From: Seonamhaeicola aphaedonensis
Lineage (GTDB): Bacteria > Bacteroidota > Bacteroidia > Flavobacteriales > Flavobacteriaceae
DNA length: 64,000 nucleotides
Direction: 5' to 3'
NCBI RefSeq assembly: GCF_003386195.1
Contig: NZ_QRDX01000003.1
Coordinates: 186,001 to 250,000 of the forward strand
Positions 1-8,770 of this stretch are shown here, piece by piece; the stretch's first letter is position 1, and every line of letters begins with the position of its first letter. The notes below the pieces were generated by a model. That model saw nothing but the letters and a program-made list of their open reading frames with translations. It did no database searches and was not told the DNA's origin. The translations under genes were made by a program, and so were the position numbers.

Positions 1-1
1 C

Positions 2-1552
2 CTAAGCTACTTTGATAGTTTAAAAAAGGCATTCCCAAACCAATTACTTTATAAATTATGGTTGGTAATCACACAAGATGTTAACTTTGGAAAAACTGAT
101 AGAAAGGAAATTAATGCTGTTAATGATTTTAAAACGAAAAGTAAAACTGATTTAAAAAGATTACAGCAAAAAGAAACTATTAAACGATATCAGTTTATAA
201 ATAACGTTTTAAAAAAAGGGCAGACTATAGACTTGTCTCAAGCTAAAGATTTACGCATTAAATTAGACCGAATAATCACTCATAAGGTTTGGGGCTATCT
301 TATTTTTGGTATTATATTACTGTTGATATTTCAAGCTATTTATGATTGGTCTGAAGTACCCATGGACTTTATTGATGGCATTTTTGCTTCCTTAAGTGAG
401 TGGACAAAAAACATACTACCCAAAGGGGCATTTACCAACTTAATTGCAGAGGGTATTATTCCCGGTCTAGGAGGTATTGTCATCTTCATTCCACAAATTG
501 CCTTTTTATTCCTATTCATTTCAGTACTGGAAGAAAGTGGTTATATGAGTCGCGTGGTGTTTTTAATGGATAGGGTGATGCGTCGTTTTGGATTGAGCGG
601 AAAAAGTATTGTGCCCTTAATTTCTGGTACTGCTTGTGCTATTCCTGCTGTTATGGCAACACGCAATATAGAAAACTGGAAAGAGCGTTTAATTACCATT
701 TTAGTTACGCCTTTTACTACGTGCTCTGCTAGGTTACCGGTTTACTTAATTATTATTTCATTAGTAATCCCTAAAGGACGCTTCTTAGGGTTAAGCTATC
801 AAGCATTGACTTTAATGCTTCTTTACCTTATTGGCTTTGCTACAGCAGTATTTTCAGCATACATTTTAAACAAAATTCTCAAAATTAAAAGTAGGACATT
901 TTTTGTAATTGAAATGCCCAACTACAAATTACCACTGTTAAAAAATGTTGCTTTAACTGTTGTTGAAAAAACAAAATCTTTTGTTTTTGGAGCCGGTAAA
1001 ATAATTTTAGCTATATCAATCATATTATGGTTTTTAGCATCTTACGGCCCTGGTGAAAACTTTAATAATGCTGAAGATATTATTAGAACAAAATTTGCTA
1101 CTGATAATTTAAGTGATAATGATTTACAGCAAAAAATAGCATCTTATAAATTAGAAAATTCCTTTATTGGCATTACAGGAAGAGCTATTGAACCTGTTAT
1201 AAGACCATTGGGTTATGACTGGAAGATAGGTATTGCCATTATTAGTTCATTTGCAGCACGAGAAGTTTTTGTAGGCACACTGGCAACCATTTATAGTGTT
1301 GGAAATGATGATGAAGCAACTATTAAAAACCGAATGGCAGCAGAGGTAAATCCTATTTTGGGAGGACCGCTTTTTACCTTTGCGTCAGGTATATCACTGT
1401 TATTATTTTATGCGTTCGCTATGCAATGTATGAGTACTTTAGCTATTGTAAAACGTGAAACCAATAGTTGGAAGTGGCCTATTTTACAACTAACAATAAT
1501 GTCTACTTTTGCATATATTGTGGCTCTATTAGCGTTTCAATTTTTGAAATGA
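2..1552 (+). CDS. feoB: Ferrous iron transport protein FeoB, 5'-truncated by window edge
   Basis: Inner-membrane Fe(II) permease driven by an N-terminal G protein domain. The frame is open at the window edge (it reads LSYFDSLKKAF before the first possible internal start, TTG at 62), so the GTPase domain lies outside and about 516 residues remain. These comprise a charged linker and a membrane core of roughly eight to ten hydrophobic segments. Core motifs typical of FeoB Gate and FeoB_C domains are visible: GLGGIVIFIPQI, FGLSGKSIVPLISG and TTCSARLPVY, the last with the conserved Cys. A small Cys-rich partner gene follows after 23 bases. The family call is secure; only the 5' end is missing. 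Confidence 0.97.
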   Translation, partial: LSYFDSLKKAFPNQLLYKLWLVITQDVNFGKTDRKEINAVNDFKTKSKTDLKRLQQKETIKRYQFINNVLKKGQTIDLSQAKDLRIKLDRIITHKVWGYLIFGIILLLIFQAIYDWSEVPMDFIDGIFASLSEWTKNILPKGAFTNLIAEGIIPGLGGIVIFIPQIAFLFLFISVLEESGYMSRVVFLMDRVMRRFGLSGKSIVPLISGTACAIPAVMATRNIENWKERLITILVTPFTTCSARLPVYLIIISLVIPKGRFLGLSYQALTLMLLYLIGFATAVFSAYILNKILKIKSRTFFVIEMPNYKLPLLKNVALTVVEKTKSFVFGAGKIILAISIILWFLASYGPGENFNNAEDIIRTKFATDNLSDNDLQQKIASYKLENSFIGITGRAIEPVIRPLGYDWKIGIAIISSFAAREVFVGTLATIYSVGNDDEATIKNRMAAEVNPILGGPLFTFASGISLLLFYAFAMQCMSTLAIVKRETNSWKWPILQLTIMSTFAYIVALLAFQFLK

Positions 1553-1575
1553 TACTATTTATTCTACTTTAGAGT

Positions 1576-1710
1576 ATGAATCAAATTATTCAGAACATAT
1601 TACTTTTTTTAGCTATAGTATTTGCTGTTGCCTTTTTATTTAAGAAGTTTTTTCCAAAAAACACAAAATCAAAGAAAAGTTGTGGTCATGATGACTGCGG
1701 TTGCCATTAA
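1576..1710 (+). CDS. FeoB-associated Cys-rich membrane protein (small)
   Basis: A 44-residue protein: one N-terminal membrane helix (about residues 4-22), a basic linker KKFFPKNTKSKK, then a metal-binding-like tail CGHDDCGCH. Short proteins with one helix and a C/H-rich tail next to feoB form a known family (FeoB-associated Cys-rich membrane protein), thought to assist Fe(II) transport much as FeoC does elsewhere. It lies 23 bases after feoB on the same strand and is likely cotranscribed. The function is inferred from family and position. Confidence 0.85.
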   Translation: MNQIIQNILLFLAIVFAVAFLFKKFFPKNTKSKKSCGHDDCGCH

Positions 1711-1714
1711 TTTT

Positions 1715-1748
1715 AATGTGAATTAAATCTTCTCACATTCATTTTTAC
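1715..1748 (+). terminator. Possible weak terminator after the feo genes
   Basis: Inverted repeat AATGTGA (1715-1721) and TCACATT (1733-1739), with an 11-base loop and a short T-rich stretch just after. It sits between the feo genes and the next gene. The stem is short and AT-rich, so the call is tentative. Confidence 0.35.
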
Positions 1749-1784
1749 TATTTTAGTGGCTTACCTAATACTAAATATACCTTT

Positions 1785-2669
1785 ATGAAACACTCAATTA
1801 TTTCTGGTCTAATTTTAATATTCTTCACCAACAATATAAACGCTCAAAATAATGAAACAATTAAATTATTAGATGCTAACTTAACCCATTTTGAAAAATT
1901 TTTGGGAGTACCTCATACTACCGTTTTAGGGCTTCCTAAAGACACTCCACAGTCTGAAGATGTTACCAAAGGAACACCTTTAGGGCTAAATAACGACATA
2001 AAAAATGTGTTTACAACAACTAACATAAACGGAGAAACCATTCTCAATATATCTGGAGAAATCTATGGGAGCATCACCACTAAAGAGAACTTCAGCAACT
2101 ATCATTTTAGTACAATGTTTAGATGGGGTAATAAAAAAAGGGAACCAAGACTTCATAGAAGAAAAGATACTGGTATTTTATATCATAGTTACGGAGACTA
2201 CGGCAGGTTTTGGAACACTTGGAAGACCTGTTTAGAATTTCAGGTTCAGGAGACAGACTTAGGAGATTTCATTTCTCTGCCTGCTAATGCTGTGCAACCA
2301 AATCCTGGTGGACCTCAAGTAGTGATTAGAGGTACCGACACAAACAACAAAAAACAATACAACCCTAATTCAGACACCTACTTTGAAGGCAAAGGTTATA
2401 TACACGCCTACCTTGAACCACAAGCCCCTCATGGTAATTGGAACCATTTAGAATTATATGTTATAGGAAACGATGCTGTTCATGTGGTTAACGGAGAAAT
2501 TGTTATGGTAGTTGAAAATGCTATAAACCCTGAAACCAACAGACCTCTAACCGAAGGACAAATTCAAATTCAGTCTGAGGCTGCCGAGTGTTATTACAAA
2601 GACATGACTATTACTCCCATTACAAAATTTCCTCAATTTATTTTAGATCAGGTTAAATTTAAATCTTAG
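1785..2669 (+). CDS. Secreted DUF1080 (3-keto-disaccharide hydrolase-like) protein
   Basis: 294 residues with a Sec signal peptide (cleavage near NINA-QNN, residue about 20). The body is a jelly-roll, concanavalin-like fold of the DUF1080 type, with the tell-tale stretches FSNYHFSTMFRWG, DTGILYHSYG, CLEFQVQETDLGDF, GNWNHLELYVIGNDAVHVVNG and a closing QIQSEAAECYYKDMTITPI. Members act on, or bind, carbohydrates in Bacteroidota and Planctomycetota; one branch hydrolyses 3-keto-glycosides. The substrate cannot be read here. It stands alone between the feo genes and the dtxR operon and ends before a strong terminator. Confidence 0.85.
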   Translation: MKHSIISGLILIFFTNNINAQNNETIKLLDANLTHFEKFLGVPHTTVLGLPKDTPQSEDVTKGTPLGLNNDIKNVFTTTNINGETILNISGEIYGSITTKENFSNYHFSTMFRWGNKKREPRLHRRKDTGILYHSYGDYGRFWNTWKTCLEFQVQETDLGDFISLPANAVQPNPGGPQVVIRGTDTNNKKQYNPNSDTYFEGKGYIHAYLEPQAPHGNWNHLELYVIGNDAVHVVNGEIVMVVENAINPETNRPLTEGQIQIQSEAAECYYKDMTITPITKFPQFILDQVKFKS

Positions 2670-2709
2670 TTTGATTTAATTTCCTAGGCTCCTTATAAAT
2701 TCTTTTTAT

Positions 2710-2755
2710 AAATGTTCACTTTTTTTAGATTAAAAAGTGAACATTTATTTTTTTT
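2710..2755 (+). terminator. Strong Rho-independent terminator
   Basis: A perfect 15-bp stem: 2710-2724 (AAATGTTCACTTTTT) pairs with 2732-2746, with a 7-base loop and then a run of about nine T. It separates the DUF1080 gene from the DtxR operon. Confidence 0.9.
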
Positions 2756-2758
2756 AAC

Positions 2759-2766
2759 TACATTTG
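2759..2766 (+). promoter_or_regulatory. Bacteroidota -7 box of the dtxR operon
   Basis: TACATTTG, an exact match to TAnnTTTG. Transcription would begin near 2772, about 40 bases before the dtxR start and within reach of the palindrome at 2775-2790. Confidence 0.6.
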
Positions 2767-2774
2767 AAAACTTT

Positions 2775-2790
2775 TTTAAGTTTACTTAAA
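2775..2790 (+). promoter_or_regulatory. Putative DtxR/MntR-type operator
   Basis: TTTAAG-TTTA-CTTAAA: six-base arms with perfect inverted symmetry around a four-base centre, the usual length and shape of a DtxR-family box. It starts a few bases after the predicted transcription start of the regulator's own operon, a position expected for metal-dependent self-repression. The link to this regulator is inference. Confidence 0.5.
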
Positions 2791-2810
2791 TATTTATTAA
2801 AGCAAATCTA

Positions 2811-3470
2811 ATGTCTGTAGCCATAGAAAATTTTGTAAAGGCCATTTACAAAAACGGAAAACGTAATAACAACGATACCAAGCCGGGAAACATTGCTAAA
2901 GAATTAGGCATATCTAACGCTGCTGCCACAGATATGGCTAAAAATTTAGCGACTAAAGATTTATTGAAGTATCAAAAATATAAACCTTTAGAATTAACAG
3001 ATAAGGGTACTAAAATGGCACTTTCGGTCATTAGGAAACATCGCCTTTGGGAAGCACTACTGTTTAAATTATTCGATATGTCTCTGCATGATATTCATCG
3101 AGAAGCTGAACTTTTAGAACATCAAACCTCCGATTTACTTGCAGAAAAAATAAGTGAATACCTTGGTAATCCAAAATTCGACCCCCATGGCGACCCGATC
3201 CCAAATGCCAATGGTGAAATCACCACATCAGACACCTCTATTTCGTTATCAAATGCTAATGAAGGAAAATCATATACCATTTCCAGATTAATGAGCGATG
3301 ACAAGGAGTTTTTTGAATTTTGCGCTCAAAACGGATTAAAATATGGCAACACCCTTGTGGTATCAAAACAATTTACAAATAATAAAATGACCCAAATCCT
3401 GATAAACAACAACACCATTTTACTAAATCAGGATTTCACGAGTATCATCTACGTCAATGAAAACAATTAA
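2811..3470 (+). CDS. DtxR-family metal-dependent transcriptional repressor
   Basis: 219 residues in three parts: winged helix (about 1-70, recognition segment ELGISNAAATDMAKNL), dimerisation and metal-binding helices (71-131), and a C-terminal FeoA/SH3-like domain (about 145-219). Aligning with known members, H77 and E81 match the DtxR site-1 pair, and IHREAELLEH gives H96, E100, E103 and H104. E100 replaces the Cys of iron-type DtxR and resembles MntR, but MntR's D8 and E11 positions are N7 and K10 here, so the effector (Fe, Mn or Zn) is open. Its 3' end overlaps the TonB receptor gene by 14 bases, which ties it to the downstream uptake genes. Confidence 0.93.
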   Translation: MSVAIENFVKAIYKNGKRNNNDTKPGNIAKELGISNAAATDMAKNLATKDLLKYQKYKPLELTDKGTKMALSVIRKHRLWEALLFKLFDMSLHDIHREAELLEHQTSDLLAEKISEYLGNPKFDPHGDPIPNANGEITTSDTSISLSNANEGKSYTISRLMSDDKEFFEFCAQNGLKYGNTLVVSKQFTNNKMTQILINNNTILLNQDFTSIIYVNENN

Positions 3471-5709
3471 ATTATTCCTGTCTCTCGTTTTAATAGCTAA
3501 TAGCGTTTTGTACGCCCAAAAAATCAGTGGTAAAGTAACATCTTCTGGAGAGTCACTCCCTTATGTGAATGTTTACCTAAAAGGCACTTCAAAAGGAAGT
3601 ATTACAAACGAGTCTGGTTTTTTTACTATTGAAAATGTAAACAAAGGTACTTACACTATTGTTGCTTCTTTTACAGGCTATAAAAATGCTGAAAAAGAAA
3701 TCACGGTAGAAGGCAATGTGGTTATTGTAAAACTTGAATTAGAAGAAGCCTTGAGCTTAAATGAGGTCATAGTTACGGGAACACTTAAAGCAGTTTCTAG
3801 ATTAGAAAGTCCTGTGCCTGTTGAAGTTTATTCACCCACTTTCTTTAAAAAAAACCCAACACCCAATGTTTTTGAAGCACTTCAAAATGTTAATGGTGTG
3901 AGACCTCAACTAAATTGTAATGTATGTAATACTGGTGATATTCATATTAATGGCCTGGAGGGACCTTATACACTGGTGTTAATTGATGGTATGCCAATAG
4001 TGAGTGGGTTATCAACCGTTTATGGGTTATCAGGCATACCAAACTCATTAATTGAACAAGTGGAGGTCGTTAAAGGCCCTGCCTCCTCTCTTTATGGAAG
4101 TGAAGCTGTTGGTGGTTTAATTAATGTCATCACCAAATTACCCGAAAATGCTCCATTGGTTTTCGCAGATAGCTTTACCAGTGATTGGGGTGAAGCCAAT
4201 TTAGATATTAGTTTTAAAACTAAAGTTGGTAAAAAAGCCAATATGCTCACAGGTATTAATTACTTTAACTACTCCAACCCCATAGATGATAATAACGACA
4301 ACTTTACCGACGTCACCTTGCAAGACCGTATATCGGTATTCCAAAAATGGGATTTTAAAAGAAAAAGCAGACGTCAATTTTCTCTAGCAGGTCGTTATTT
4401 TTATGAAGATAGATGGGGGGGCGAAATGAACTGGAACCGCAGTTTTAGAGGAGGCAATAAAGTGTATGGTGAAAGTATTTATACATCACGATTTGAAATC
4501 ATAGGAAACTACCAATTACCAATCGATGAAAAAGTAAACTTTCAGTTCTCTTATTCAGACCACGATCAAAACTCTGTTTACGGAGATACTCCCTACATTG
4601 CAAAACAGCGTATTGGTTTTGGTCAATTAATTTGGGATAAATCCCTTGAAAACCATGACTTACTTTTTGGTTTAGCGGCTCGCTTTAATTTCTATAATGA
4701 TAATACACCAGCTACTTTAACGGCAGACAAAGTAACAATTCCATCCATATTTGTTCAAGATGAAATCAGACTTTCCGAAAAGCAGCGTTTATTATTAGGT
4801 GCTCGATATGATTATGACAGCAGACATGGTTCTATTTTTACACCAAGAATAGCCTACAGATATAAACCAACCGAAGATGACATCATACGATTAAATGCTG
4901 GTACTGGCTTTAGAGTCGTTAATTTATTTACCGAAGAACATGCAGCTCTCACTGGAGCTAGAGATGTTATTATTGAAGAGGCTTTAGATCCAGAACAATC
5001 CTACAATATTACACTTAATTACCTAAAAAAGATTTACTCCAAATCTGGTAAAATATTTACGTTAGATGCCTCTACTTGGTATACTTATTTTACCAATGCC
5101 ATTATCCCAGATTATGATACTAATCCAAATCAAATTATTTATAATAATTTAGATGGTAATTCAACATCAAAAGGCGTTAGTTTAAATATTGATGCTGTTT
5201 TAGGGAGTGGTATTCAAGCCTCTGTTGGAGCTACCTTACAAGAGGTATCTCAAAAAGAAAATGATGTAAAAAGCAGACAAATATTAACCGAAAGATTCAC
5301 AAGTGTTTGGTCATTTTCATATAAACATTATCCAACCAATCTAACTTTAGATTATACTGGAAATCTTTATGGCCCTATGAGACTACCAACCCTTGGAGAT
5401 TTAGACCCTAGAAGCGAGTACTCTCCAACATGGAGTATTCAAAATGTTCAATTAACCTTTACTGGAATAAACAATATGGAACTATATGCTGGCTTAAAAA
5501 ATTTATTGAATTGGACTCCAAATAAAGGAAATCCATTTATAATTGCAAGAAGTGAGGATCCGTTTGATGAAAATGTTCAGTTTGATAATAATGGAAATGT
5601 TGTCCCAACAGCAAATAATCCCTATGCACTGACCTTTGACCCATCTTATGTATATGCCCCTAACCAAGGCAGGCGATTATTTTTCGGATTAAGATATCAA
5701 TTAAACTAG
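3457..5709 (+). CDS. TonB-dependent outer-membrane receptor (metal uptake)
   Basis: 750 residues: signal peptide (1-20), carboxypeptidase-like regulatory domain (about 22-95, KISGKVTSSGESLPYVNVYLKG), plug domain (about 120-230, VLIDGMPI and EQVEVVKGPASSLYGSEAVGG) and a 22-strand-type beta barrel ending in RRLFFGLRYQLN with a terminal aromatic-rich strand. The plug contains a CNVC pair. It imports a ligand across the outer membrane using TonB energy. Its position between a DtxR repressor and a metal ABC importer suggests a metal or metal chelate as substrate; this is inference. Start ATG 3457 lies inside the end of the regulator gene. Confidence 0.93.
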   Translation: MKTIKLFLSLVLIANSVLYAQKISGKVTSSGESLPYVNVYLKGTSKGSITNESGFFTIENVNKGTYTIVASFTGYKNAEKEITVEGNVVIVKLELEEALSLNEVIVTGTLKAVSRLESPVPVEVYSPTFFKKNPTPNVFEALQNVNGVRPQLNCNVCNTGDIHINGLEGPYTLVLIDGMPIVSGLSTVYGLSGIPNSLIEQVEVVKGPASSLYGSEAVGGLINVITKLPENAPLVFADSFTSDWGEANLDISFKTKVGKKANMLTGINYFNYSNPIDDNNDNFTDVTLQDRISVFQKWDFKRKSRRQFSLAGRYFYEDRWGGEMNWNRSFRGGNKVYGESIYTSRFEIIGNYQLPIDEKVNFQFSYSDHDQNSVYGDTPYIAKQRIGFGQLIWDKSLENHDLLFGLAARFNFYNDNTPATLTADKVTIPSIFVQDEIRLSEKQRLLLGARYDYDSRHGSIFTPRIAYRYKPTEDDIIRLNAGTGFRVVNLFTEEHAALTGARDVIIEEALDPEQSYNITLNYLKKIYSKSGKIFTLDASTWYTYFTNAIIPDYDTNPNQIIYNNLDGNSTSKGVSLNIDAVLGSGIQASVGATLQEVSQKENDVKSRQILTERFTSVWSFSYKHYPTNLTLDYTGNLYGPMRLPTLGDLDPRSEYSPTWSIQNVQLTFTGINNMELYAGLKNLLNWTPNKGNPFIIARSEDPFDENVQFDNNGNVVPTANNPYALTFDPSYVYAPNQGRRLFFGLRYQLN

Positions 5710-5719
5710 GTTTATAACT

Positions 5720-6625
5720 ATGAAACGTATTATTCTTATTCTAACAATCATAAGTGTATTTTTAGGATGTAAAAACAACAAAAAAGACAACGGTAAACTA
5801 AATGTGGTTACAACTACCACAATGATTACCGATTTAGTTAAAAATATTGGAGATACCTTAGTTAATATTGAAGGCTTAATGGGAAGCGGGGTAGACCCAC
5901 ATCTATATAAAGCTAGCGAAGGAGATGTTACTAAACTCTCTAATGCGGATGTTATTTTCTATAATGGCCTTCACCTTGAAGGCAAACTTGTGGAAGTGTT
6001 TGAGAAAATGAAAAACAAAAAAACAGTTGCTATTTCCAATGTTTTAAACAAAAGTACCTTGATTGGATCTGATTATTTTGCCTCTAATTACGATCCGCAT
6101 ATTTGGTTTGATATTGATTACTGGAAACAAGCCGCAGAATATGTTATGAAAGTGCTTTCTGAAGAGCTTCCTGAACTTAAGGAAACATTTGAAATCAATG
6201 GAAATGCTTATCTTAATAAATTGGATGCTTTAAAACAAAATGTTTTAGCTCAAATTAATAGTTTACCAAAAGATCAACGCATATTGGTTACAGCACATGA
6301 TGCCTTTAATTACTTCGGAAAATCATTTAACTTTGAAGTAGTTGGTTTGCAGGGACTTTCAACAGCTACCGAAGCAGGTGTGCAAGATGTACAAAACTTG
6401 GCAAAATTCATAATAGAAAAAAAAGTTAAAGCCATTTTTGTAGAGAGTTCAGTTCCAAAACGTACTATTGAAGCACTTCAAGCCGCAGTTAAATCAAAAG
6501 GACACAATGTGGCTATTGGCGGAACCTTGTATTCTGATGCTTTAGGTAATGCTGGAACTATTGAAGGGACGTACCTTGGTATGTATGAGTATAATGTAAA
6601 CACTATTGTTAATGCATTAAAATAA
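5720..6625 (+). CDS. Metal ABC transporter substrate-binding lipoprotein (TroA/ZnuA family)
   Basis: 301 residues. The signal peptide ends in the lipobox FLGC (C17), so the protein is probably lipid-anchored. The cluster A-I fold is shown by [15 protein letters not shown] and by the metal ligands of the TroA group: H61 (GVDPHLYK), H127 (YDPHIWFD), H193 ([10 protein letters not shown]) and D273 (YSDALG). Three His plus one Asp is compatible with Mn or Zn. There is no long His-rich loop as in many ZnuA proteins. It starts 11 bases after the receptor and overlaps the ATPase gene by one base. Confidence 0.94.
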   Translation: MKRIILILTIISVFLGCKNNKKDNGKLNVVTTTTMITDLVKNIGDTLVNIEGLMGSGVDPHLYKASEGDVTKLSNADVIFYNGLHLEGKLVEVFEKMKNKKTVAISNVLNKSTLIGSDYFASNYDPHIWFDIDYWKQAAEYVMKVLSEELPELKETFEINGNAYLNKLDALKQNVLAQINSLPKDQRILVTAHDAFNYFGKSFNFEVVGLQGLSTATEAGVQDVQNLAKFIIEKKVKAIFVESSVPKRTIEALQAAVKSKGHNVAIGGTLYSDALGNAGTIEGTYLGMYEYNVNTIVNALK

Positions 6626-7362
6626 TGGATCAAAAAATTGCTATAAAAGTAGACGACCTTACCGTAGCATATAACTATAAACCAGTGCTATGGGATATTG
6701 ATTTAGAAATTCCAGAAGGCGTCCTTATGGCAATTGTTGGACCCAACGGTGCTGGAAAATCCACCTTAATCAAGTCCATTTTAGGCATCTTAAAACCTAT
6801 TGCTGGAAGTGTCAGTATTTATGGTAAACCTTATGAAAAACAACGTCAATTAGTCGCTTATGTCCCTCAAAAAGGCAGTGTAGATTGGGATTTTCCAACC
6901 ACAGCTTTGGATGTGGTAATGATGGGTACCTATGGCAGTTTAGGTTGGATAAAACGGCCAGGGCAAAAACAAAAAAAGGCTGCACTAGAAGCACTTGAAA
7001 AAGTGGGTATGTTACCTTTTAAAAACCGACAAATTAGCCAGCTTTCCGGTGGTCAACAACAGCGTATATTTTTAGCTAGAGCATTGGTTCAAAACGCTTC
7101 TATTTATTTTATGGATGAGCCATTTCAAGGAGTTGATGCCACAACTGAAATAGCCATCATCAATATTTTGAAGGAGCTGAGAAAAGCAGGAAAAACGGTT
7201 ATTGTTGTTCACCATGATTTACAAACAGTGCCAGAATATTTTGATTGGGTGACCTTCCTAAACGTAAAAAAGATAGCCACCGGACCTGTCAAGGATATAT
7301 TCAACGATGACAATTTAACAAAGACTTACGGTATCAACTATAAAGTGAGTATACAGGAGTAG
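6625..7362 (+). CDS. Metal ABC transporter ATP-binding protein
   Basis: 245-residue ATPase of a TroB/ZnuC/MntB-like importer. Visible motifs are Walker [10 protein letters not shown] (about 39-47), Q-loop [12 protein letters not shown], signature LSGGQQQR, Walker B IYFMDEP and switch His VVHHD. The start ATG overlaps the stop TAA of the binding protein by one base, so the two are translationally coupled. A 283-base spacer rather than a tight junction separates it from its permease genes. Confidence 0.96.
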   Translation: MDQKIAIKVDDLTVAYNYKPVLWDIDLEIPEGVLMAIVGPNGAGKSTLIKSILGILKPIAGSVSIYGKPYEKQRQLVAYVPQKGSVDWDFPTTALDVVMMGTYGSLGWIKRPGQKQKKAALEALEKVGMLPFKNRQISQLSGGQQQRIFLARALVQNASIYFMDEPFQGVDATTEIAIINILKELRKAGKTVIVVHHDLQTVPEYFDWVTFLNVKKIATGPVKDIFNDDNLTKTYGINYKVSIQE

Positions 7363-7645
7363 CCGTTAGCAAAAATGAATAAATAAAACATAAAAAAGTA
7401 AAAGAGCAGAAAACCAAGTCCCAATTTCCGACGCCGTCGGAATCATCAAATTTCAGAAATAACGAGTGAAGGAATGAAGATGCGAAACGAAGTTTCAAGC
7501 ACGAAATTCCGTAATGAGTGATGCTTCAGCAATTTCCTAAATTTGATTTGATTTTTTGGTTCGTTTTGCATCAAGGCAAAATGAACAGAAAAAGTAAAGT
7601 AAAAAATCGCGAATAAAAGAAGAGATTCCTGAGTTCGTAGGAAGT
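7363..7645. repeat. Extragenic insert inside the metal ABC operon
   Basis: 283 bases with no gene between the ATPase and first permease. It contains a perfect hairpin TTCCGAC-GCC-GTCGGAA (7426-7442), several smaller palindromes (GAAACGAAGTTTC) and paired ends around AAATTTCAGAAAT and AATTTCCTAAATTT. A stretch follows that reads TTTTTGGTTCGTTTTGCATC, of a kind I associate with extragenic spacers in Flavobacteriia. It looks like an inserted repeat element rather than a promoter; no TAnnTTTG box was found. Confidence 0.45.
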
Positions 7646-8770
7646 ATGGATATTTTAAAATACATAGAATTAGTCTTTTCAGACTACACCCTAAGAACCA
7701 TTACATTGGGAACCGCCATACTTGGTGCGGCTACAGGCATGTTAGGCAGTTTTGCAGTACTTAGAAAACAAAGCTTACTGGGTGATGCCATTTCGCATGC
7801 CGCATTACCTGGAATAGCTTTAGCATTTTTAATAACGGGCGCCAAAGACAGTAATGTGCTTCTTTTAGGAGCTCTAATAAGTGGACTCATTGGCACCTTC
7901 TGGATTAGAGGTATTATTACCAAAACCCATATAAAGTCAGATACTGCTCTAGGATTAATTTTATCATTGTTTTTTGGATTTGGGATGTTATTACTAACCT
8001 TTATTCAAAAACAACCCAACGCAAATCAGGCTGGACTTGATAAATATTTATTTGGGCAAGCAGCCACATTAGTTGAAAAAGATGTTTGGGTGATGGCTTT
8101 AGTTACAGGTATTTGCCTTATCGTATTATTGCTGTTCTGGAAAGAATTCAAAATACTGCTATTTGACGCTGATTTTACAAAAACTTTGGGTTTCAATACC
8201 AAAACTATAGATGTTTTAATTACTACTTTTATAGTATTAGCCATTGTATTAGGGCTACAAACTGTTGGGGTTGTTTTAATGAGTGCTATGTTATTAGCTC
8301 CTGCGGCTGCGGCACGACAATGGACTAATAGCTTAGGAAAAATGGTGTTTTTAGCTGCTGTTTTTGGTGCCCTTTCAGGTGTTTTTGGCACTGCTGTAAG
8401 CGCCACACAAAACAATCTATCAACGGGTCCTGTAATTGTTATTATTGCCAGTGTTTTTGTATTGGTGTCTTTTGTGTTTTCACCAAGTCGCGGTCTTTTG
8501 TTTAAACAGATAAGATTTATAAAAAACCGTCGAGATTTAAAATTAAACAAGACTTTAGCTTTCATGTACCACATTGCCAAAACACATGATAATATTGCTC
8601 ATCCGCATACTACCAAAATATTGAACAATTTTCAGGGGTTTACCAAAGGAACACTCCAAAAATTGGTTCATAAAAACTATGTAACCCTAGATGGCAACAT
8701 GTGGAGTTTAACAAAAGAGGGATTTAATGCTGCTTCAAGCTTATATAATCAACAACAAAGTAATGAGTAA
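7646..8770 (+). CDS. Metal ABC transporter permease with C-terminal winged-helix-like domain (first)
   Basis: 374 residues. Residues 1-285 are an ABC-3 permease with eight or nine membrane segments. The family motif is LLGDAISHAALPGIALAF, and a second conserved loop reads GVVLMSAMLLAPAAAARQW. Residues about 300-374 are cytoplasmic and look like a winged helix (TLAFMYHIAKTHD, then FTKGTLQKLVHKNYVTLDG and MWSLTKEGFNAA), as in some TroC/MntB-type permeases fused to a DtxR-like DNA-binding fold. It pairs with the next permease. Confidence 0.93.
   Translation: MDILKYIELVFSDYTLRTITLGTAILGAATGMLGSFAVLRKQSLLGDAISHAALPGIALAFLITGAKDSNVLLLGALISGLIGTFWIRGIITKTHIKSDTALGLILSLFFGFGMLLLTFIQKQPNANQAGLDKYLFGQAATLVEKDVWVMALVTGICLIVLLLFWKEFKILLFDADFTKTLGFNTKTIDVLITTFIVLAIVLGLQTVGVVLMSAMLLAPAAAARQWTNSLGKMVFLAAVFGALSGVFGTAVSATQNNLSTGPVIVIIASVFVLVSFVFSPSRGLLFKQIRFIKNRRDLKLNKTLAFMYHIAKTHDNIAHPHTTKILNNFQGFTKGTLQKLVHKNYVTLDGNMWSLTKEGFNAASSLYNQQQSNE

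Noticed and set aside
8026-8580. 184-codon minus-strand frame opposite the first permease
   Set aside because: It is the complement of a clearly conserved membrane protein, with low-complexity composition and no homologous motif.
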